From Planctomycetota bacterium (GTDB lineage: Bacteria; Planctomycetota; UBA1135; GCA-002686595), in the NCBI GenBank assembly GCA_012960475.1, contig DUBE01000029.1:51253-115252 (forward strand): a stretch of 64,000 bases of DNA, written 5' to 3'. Of the stretch, positions 59,926 through 64,000 are shown in pieces (within the stretch, counting starts at the first letter, position 1; each line of letters opens with the position of its first letter). A model generated the notes under the pieces. That model saw only the letters and a program-made list of their open reading frames with translations, was not told the origin of the DNA and searched no databases. The position numbers were made by a program, and so were the translations under genes.

Positions 59926-60921
59926 TTAGAGCAGGCCCTCGCTTTCCTGGAGGCCGAGGGCCAGGTTCATGTTCTGCAGCGCTTGTCCGGCTGCGCCCTT
60001 CTGCAGGTTGTCGATGGCCGAGGTGATGACCACCCCGGATGAAACCGCTGCGACTCCCAGCAGGCAGTTGTTGGTGTTCTGCACCGCGTGCAGGCTGGGC
60101 TGTTCCCCCGCGGGAAGCACTCGTACGAAGGTCTCCTGTGCGTACTGCTCGCTCAGGGCGGCGTGGATCTCTTTCATCCCAAGGCCCTCCCTGGGCTGCA
60201 CATAGATGGTGGACAGGATGCCACGAAAACAGGGCAGGAGGTGCGGCACGAACATGATTTTGGGCCCGCCCAGGTGCGCCTGGATTTCCGGCGCGTGGCG
60301 GTGGTTGCCGACCCCGTAGGCGTAGAAGTTCTCGTGCACATTGGCGTACTGGGTGCTGGCCTTGGGGCTGGCTCCGGCGCCGCTGACGCCACTCTTGGAG
60401 TCGCTGATCAGCGTGGCGTCCGGTTGCAACAGATCCGCCTGCACCAGGGGTTTGACCGCTAGCAGGACTGAAGTGGGATAGCAGCCGGGGTTGGCGATCA
60501 GTTGGGCGTTTTTGATCTCGTCCCTGGCCAATTCGGTCAAGCCATAGACCGCCATGTCCACAAGGCCCGGGCAGGGGTGGGTCTGTTCGTAGGTTGCTTC
60601 CCAAAGCGCAAGGTCCTTGATGCGCAGGTCGCCCGAAAGATCGATGACCACAGCGCCCTGATCCAGGGCCTCGGCCGCCAGTTGCGCGCTCGCGCCATGG
60701 GGGGTGGCCAACAGGACCGCGTCCACCCCTGCGCCTCCGTTCCAGGCCTGGATTGCTGGAGCTCCGGGGACCGGGTTGCTGTTGTCCCCGGTTAGTTCCT
60801 GGGTGCTCCAGCAGTGACTCAACTCCAGCGTAGGGTGCCGCAGCAGGAGTGAGCACAGCTCCTGACCCACGAGGCCCCGTGCGCCCACGACTGCCACGCG
60901 TTTCTTGCTTGTTCCGTTCAC
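59926..60921 (-). CDS. argC: N-acetyl-gamma-glutamyl-phosphate reductase
   Basis: 331 residues from a GTG at 60921, chosen because it gives a 4-nt GTGA overlap with the argR stop (60918-60921), the same spacing used in most of the operon. NADP motif VAVVGARGLVGQEL and active Cys C147 in IANPGCYPTSVL. Reduces acetylglutamyl-phosphate to the semialdehyde. It is the first biosynthetic gene after the regulator. Confidence 0.94.
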   Translation of the reverse strand: MNGTSKKRVAVVGARGLVGQELCSLLLRHPTLELSHCWSTQELTGDNSNPVPGAPAIQAWNGGAGVDAVLLATPHGASAQLAAEALDQGAVVIDLSGDLRIKDLALWEATYEQTHPCPGLVDMAVYGLTELARDEIKNAQLIANPGCYPTSVLLAVKPLVQADLLQPDATLISDSKSGVSGAGASPKASTQYANVHENFYAYGVGNHRHAPEIQAHLGGPKIMFVPHLLPCFRGILSTIYVQPREGLGMKEIHAALSEQYAQETFVRVLPAGEQPSLHAVQNTNNCLLGVAAVSSGVVITSAIDNLQKGAAGQALQNMNLALGLQESEGLL

Positions 60922-61361
60922 AGCACCATCTCCTTCAGCCTGAGACCGAACTCCTTGGCCGCTGCTTCGTCCTTCAAGACGCACAGCACCGTGTCGTCTC
61001 CCGCCAGGGTGCCGAGCATCCCTGGCAGGCGCGCTCCGTCGAGGGCGATCGCCAGGGGCTGAGCTCCTCCTGGCGGTGTCTTGAGCACCACCTGGTTGAG
61101 GGTCACCGCCATGGAGATCATCCAGTCCGTGACCGCTTCCGCCAGAGCTCCCGCTCCGATGGGCCGGATCGTGACCAGCTGATACCCGCCGGGCCCCTTG
61201 ACCGCCCCCAGGCTCTTCAGGTCACGGGAAAGGGTGGCCTGATTGACTCCCATGCCCTGGGCAGAAAGGGCCTGCACCAGAGCCTCCTGGCTCGGAACTG
61301 GCCCCCGATTGAGCAGGGCGGTGATCGCCAGATGGCGTTGGTTGCGGGTGGGGGGTTGCAT
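60918..61361 (-). CDS. argR: Arginine repressor
   Basis: 147 residues from the ATG at 61361 (an in-frame start at 61382 adds seven). The winged helix (1-70) contains PPTRNQRHLAITALL and NQATLSRDLKSLGAV; the C-terminal hexamer/arginine domain ends with GTLAGDDTVLCVLKDE. As first gene of the operon it can control argCBDFGH-argA through its own promoter. A candidate promoter and partial ARG half-box are at 61359-61410. Confidence 0.93.
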   Translation of the reverse strand: MQPPTRNQRHLAITALLNRGPVPSQEALVQALSAQGMGVNQATLSRDLKSLGAVKGPGGYQLVTIRPIGAGALAEAVTDWMISMAVTLNQVVLKTPPGGAQPLAIALDGARLPGMLGTLAGDDTVLCVLKDEAAAKEFGLRLKEMVL

Positions 61362-61410
61362 GAATATGCTGTAATATGGCAAGTTTATGCGAAACAGGAG
61401 CAGAATTCAA
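61359..61410 (-). promoter_or_regulatory. Candidate argR promoter and partial ARG half-box
   Basis: On the minus strand: TTGAAT (61405-61410), 17-base spacer, TAAACT (61382-61387), then ATTACAGCATATTCATG running into the argR start. ATTCAT matches one ARG half-site; the opposite half is poor. The AT content is well above the surrounding sequence. Autoregulation is the expected model. Confidence 0.35.
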
Positions 61411-61569
61411 GCCCTGGGGTAAGGAAAAGCGAAGAAATATGCGCCTCCCCCGAGCTCTGGCTTTCGATCCAAAAGACCGTGTCTCATTATTGGACGCTGG
61501 CGTTTGGTGTTGGGTCCGGTGGGTCTCTCTGGCCTGCCTCCCGTTTTCTCTCGAACCCTCATTCTCGTC

Positions 61570-62931
61570 ATGAAGAAGACTCTCAGCGTTTTCGCCCTTG
61601 CCCTGATCCTCAGTCCCCAGGCCCTCGCAACCGATTGGATTGTTTCCAGTGGGGGCTCGATTCAGGCCGCTGTGTCGGGAGCAGTCGATGGGGATCGGAT
61701 CCTGGTGGAGGCCGGGACCTATCATGAGGTGCTTGATCTGCTCGGCAAGCGCCTTGAACTGATCGGCCTCGACGGGGCGCTGGCAACGGTCATCGACGGA
61801 GCGGGGTTTGGAACAACGGTCATCCTTGCTGATGCCGTACCCGCGGGTACCCGAGTGGAAGGCTTCACCCTGACCCACGGGGCCGGGCGGCCGTTTCCCT
61901 CCAGCTATGGCTATGACTACTACGGCGGCGCTGTCTGGGCAGGCAATGGGGCCCTGCTGGAAATTGAAGACTGCGTACTCGTGGACAACGCCTGGGGCAC
62001 GGGCACCTTTGCGGGGGGCATTTATTCTGGCGGGGCAGGCACCCACGTCACCGTGCGGCGCAGCGTGATCGCTCACAACCGGGCCTGGGCTTCAGGGGGT
62101 GGCACTCTCTGTGATTGGTATGGGCAAATGACCCTGGAGCAGTGCACGGTCCATGGCAACTCAAGCGACAATTTCTTCGGCCATCAGGGCGGTGTTTCCA
62201 TGGCGAACTATGGCCAGGTCTGGGTGACCCACTCGATTGTGTGGGGCAATGCTGGCAATCAGATCGGCGCATTCTCGGCTCCTTACAATCAGGGCACCGC
62301 GGCCTATGTGGACTACAGCGATGTACAGGGTGGCTACATGGGAGCGGGCAACCTCAACGCCGATCCACTCTTCGCTGGCGCTGGCAGCTATGACTTCTCC
62401 CTGCTTGTTGGCTCCCCCTGCATCGACGCTGGAGATCCTAGTTTTTCCCTCGACTGCGACGGCAGTCTGGCGGACCTCGGCGCGGTGTTGCCGACCTGCC
62501 CAGGGCTTGGCGTGCAGTACTGCGCAGCCCACGCCAATTCCCTTGGTAATGCAGTGGAGATCCGGGCCAGCGGGTCGCTCGTGATCACTGACAACAACCT
62601 TCTCCTCGAAGCTGACGGCCTGCCCTTGAACCAGCTGGGCTACTTCTTGATGAGTGCCAGCACGGACTCGGTCGACCTTTTCGGTGGTAGCGAGGGCATC
62701 CTGTGCCTCGGAACTCCGATCGTGCGCTTGAACAATCCTCTCGATGGAGGCCAGGTGCTGGCCTCGGGGACCACAGGCTCTGTCAGTTTCTCTCCCGACC
62801 TGGGAGCCCTGCCCCAGTTGATCCTGCTCCAGCCCGGGGATGTCTGGTTTCTCCAACTCTGGTACCGGGATACCAACGGAGTTGGGGTGACGTCGAACAC
62901 CTCGGGTGGTTTGGAACTGAGTTTCCTGTAG
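61570..62931 (+). CDS. Secreted parallel beta-helix protein with the shared C-terminal domain
   Basis: 453 residues from the ATG at 61570, which opens a signal peptide (MKKTLSVFALALILSPQALA). Residues 25-310 look like a right-handed parallel beta-helix, from SIQAAVSGAVDGDRILVEAGTYHE, a typical polysaccharide-lyase/pectate-lyase-like opening, and later GGIYSGG and HSIVWGN turns. Residues 322-453 are the same C-terminal domain as in the array proteins: YCAAHANSLG, LPLNQLGYFLMS, GILCLG, QPGDVWFLQLWYRD and a final ELSFL. Export is predicted; carbohydrate binding or cleavage cannot be decided because no catalytic residues stand out. Confidence 0.8.
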   Translation: MKKTLSVFALALILSPQALATDWIVSSGGSIQAAVSGAVDGDRILVEAGTYHEVLDLLGKRLELIGLDGALATVIDGAGFGTTVILADAVPAGTRVEGFTLTHGAGRPFPSSYGYDYYGGAVWAGNGALLEIEDCVLVDNAWGTGTFAGGIYSGGAGTHVTVRRSVIAHNRAWASGGGTLCDWYGQMTLEQCTVHGNSSDNFFGHQGGVSMANYGQVWVTHSIVWGNAGNQIGAFSAPYNQGTAAYVDYSDVQGGYMGAGNLNADPLFAGAGSYDFSLLVGSPCIDAGDPSFSLDCDGSLADLGAVLPTCPGLGVQYCAAHANSLGNAVEIRASGSLVITDNNLLLEADGLPLNQLGYFLMSASTDSVDLFGGSEGILCLGTPIVRLNNPLDGGQVLASGTTGSVSFSPDLGALPQLILLQPGDVWFLQLWYRDTNGVGVTSNTSGGLELSFL

Positions 62932-63048
62932 GGCGGCATGTTCTTGTACCCCCCCCGGCCGCCCTGTAGTCTGCACCAATAGTCACATCCCTCGTGAGCG
63001 CCTGCTCTGTGACGGTCGGGTGTCATCCTCAAACTCCAAAACTCTCCC

Positions 63049-64000
63049 ATGATCGCGCAGTCTCAGTTTTCTCTGTTCCTTCTATTCATGGCCTCTCTCT
63101 GTGGGTGCAAGAGTTTTGAGACACCCGATCAGGAGCCGGAGCCCGTGCTTCCTGTTCAGGTGCCGGAGCTCGTGCTTCCCGATCAGGAGCCGGAGCCCGT
63201 GCTTCCCGATCCGGAGCCGGAGCCCGTGCTTCCCGATCCGGAGCCGGAGCTCGTTTTTTCTCCCAACCGCATCATTGATGAGCGGATGGAGTTTTCCCAT
63301 GCCGAGTTGCTCCTGGAGGAAGGGTTGCAGCAAGTCTTTTTTGTGGACATCACACCAGCGACCGCGCCGATTACCGTGTCTCCGGGAACCGACGCTGGGG
63401 TTCATGCCTCGGTTTCCGAGAGCGCTGCATGGGATCAATTCACCACCGTCCTCGTGTTGCCGGGATCAGAGGCTTATGTGGGTGCGGCGTCGTCGCCTAG
63501 TTTTGGCAATGCCATTGAGGCCGAGATCATTCGTAGCGGCCGAGTTCCTGTGGATAGGACGCAGCTGCATGAGATGGAGCGTGAAGTCTGGCTCAGTTCC
63601 TTTTCTGGACGGGCTTTGGAGCAGGTTCCCCTCATTGTCCAAAATGTTCTTTCGGCGGCGACTCTGCCGATTTCCGAAGAGCTTGTCAGTGCCGGTGCAT
63701 CGGAAGTTCTAAGTGACTTCCTTGGGGCCACCCTCGCGCAATTGGGAAGGGTTCAAGCACCCAGGCTCAAGAGTGGGTGGGAGCCGATGATCGGTATGGA
63801 TGAGACCCAGCTGTGGGTTTCCGTGCTTCATGGGGATCGCGGGGCGAACAACGAGAACCCCCGTGCTGGCCGTCTGTCGACCCCCCAACTCTTGCTTGAG
63901 CTCGATGGTCCGGTGTTTGTTTCCGAGTCGTTCGAGGTGGTTGTGCCCTTGGTCGACGGTCGAGTGGAGGGTTGGCTCGCTTCCCCTCCGCTGCAAGTGG
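63049..64000 (+). CDS. Lipoprotein with Pro/Glu repeats, 3' truncated
   Basis: At least 317 residues; the frame is still open at the end of the window. The signal ends at ASLCGC, giving a lipoprotein Cys (C20). Five repeats of nine residues (consensus DQEPEPVLP) span about 27-71, then a globular part begins. That part shows hydrophobic strands (QQVFFVDITPATAPITV) and a helix rich in Ala/Leu/Val. The family is not recognised. The repeat probably acts as a spacer between the membrane and the domain. Confidence 0.65.
   Translation, partial: MIAQSQFSLFLLFMASLCGCKSFETPDQEPEPVLPVQVPELVLPDQEPEPVLPDPEPEPVLPDPEPELVFSPNRIIDERMEFSHAELLLEEGLQQVFFVDITPATAPITVSPGTDAGVHASVSESAAWDQFTTVLVLPGSEAYVGAASSPSFGNAIEAEIIRSGRVPVDRTQLHEMEREVWLSSFSGRALEQVPLIVQNVLSAATLPISEELVSAGASEVLSDFLGATLAQLGRVQAPRLKSGWEPMIGMDETQLWVSVLHGDRGANNENPRAGRLSTPQLLLELDGPVFVSESFEVVVPLVDGRVEGWLASPPLQV
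63127..63261 (+). repeat. Five tandem 27-bp repeats coding for Pro/Glu repeats
   Basis: Each unit encodes nine residues close to D-Q/P-E-P-E-P-V-L-P. Units 1 and 3 are alike and units 4 and 5 are closest to each other; the second is most divergent (V-Q-V-P-E-L-V-L-P). Such arrays can change in copy number by slippage. Confidence 0.85.

Noticed and set aside
62931..62964. Inverted repeat GGGCGGC ... GCCGCCC after the beta-helix gene as terminator
   Set aside because: Loop of 20 bases and no T-run; it could form by chance in GC-rich DNA.

Overview
The window looks like a GC-rich chromosome segment of a planctomycete-type bacterium. This is an inference from content. It encodes a c-type cytochrome fused to a membrane domain, a DUF1080 (3-keto-sugar hydrolase family) lipoprotein with a sugar isomerase and an NHS-type MFS carrier, a secreted sulfatase, a Gfo/Idh/MocA oxidoreductase, an FG-GAP/UnbV/TPR giant lipoprotein, many secreted or lipoprotein products, and mostly no obvious Shine-Dalgarno sites. 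Six secreted proteins share an approximately 135-residue C-terminal domain. As far as I remember, that domain is common in secreted proteins of the marine Saltatorellus/Poly30-like planctomycete lineage, so the lineage assignment is tentative. No insertion sequence, phage, CRISPR array, toxin-antitoxin pair or rRNA was seen.

Layout. 1-2485: the 3' end of mrfA plus mrfB, a mitomycin-adduct repair pair. 2519-6565: an HDOD regulator, a haem-c/DUF2231-like membrane protein, two small unknowns and a Gfo/Idh/MocA dehydrogenase. 6566-12767: an accessory island of four paralogous secreted-protein genes. Two N-terminal modules (a beta-rich X module and a LamG jellyroll) are combined with two C-terminal domain subtypes in all four pairings, and they are separated by three copies of a long intergenic repeat carrying a conserved hairpin and palindromes. 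13097-17554: after a strong terminator, an apparent sugar-utilisation operon (secreted C-terminal-domain protein, sugar isomerase, MFS carrier, DUF1080 lipoprotein). 17619-21584: the giant UnbV lipoprotein divergent from an NTF2-like lipoprotein. 21593-28177: a MOP-superfamily flippase-like exporter and a four-gene Gld-type ABC operon. 28348-36957: a membrane-anchored HtrA protease, a coiled-coil membrane protein, a possible pseudo-peptidase, an NHL propeller, an M14 carboxypeptidase, a glutathione-peroxidase lipoprotein and a sulfatase.

37185-50348 is mainly housekeeping: tRNA-Arg(TCT) and tRNA-Pro(TGG), purD coupled to a Fur-family regulator, two small lipoproteins, purL-purQ (PurL carries a duplicated PurS-like N-terminus), accA, an ECF sigma/anti-sigma pair, and the glyoxylate-bypass genes aceB-aceA closed by a 15-bp hairpin. 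50389-53663 holds a translationally coupled aldehyde dehydrogenase and GMC-type oxidoreductase. 53718-61361 is a compact minus-strand arginine operon, argR-argC-argB-argD-argF-argG-argH plus a single-domain N-acetylglutamate synthase-like gene, with most joints being 4-nt stop/start overlaps. 61570 to the end holds a beta-helix protein with the same C-terminal domain and a truncated lipoprotein with Pro/Glu repeats.

The strongest candidate for something undescribed is the mosaic array at 6.6-12.8 kb together with the shared C-terminal domain. The module boundaries coincide with the domain junctions, and the intergenic repeats retain paired sequence changes in a small hairpin. This looks like a cassette system that diversifies secreted or surface proteins on a fixed C-terminal secretion or anchoring module.
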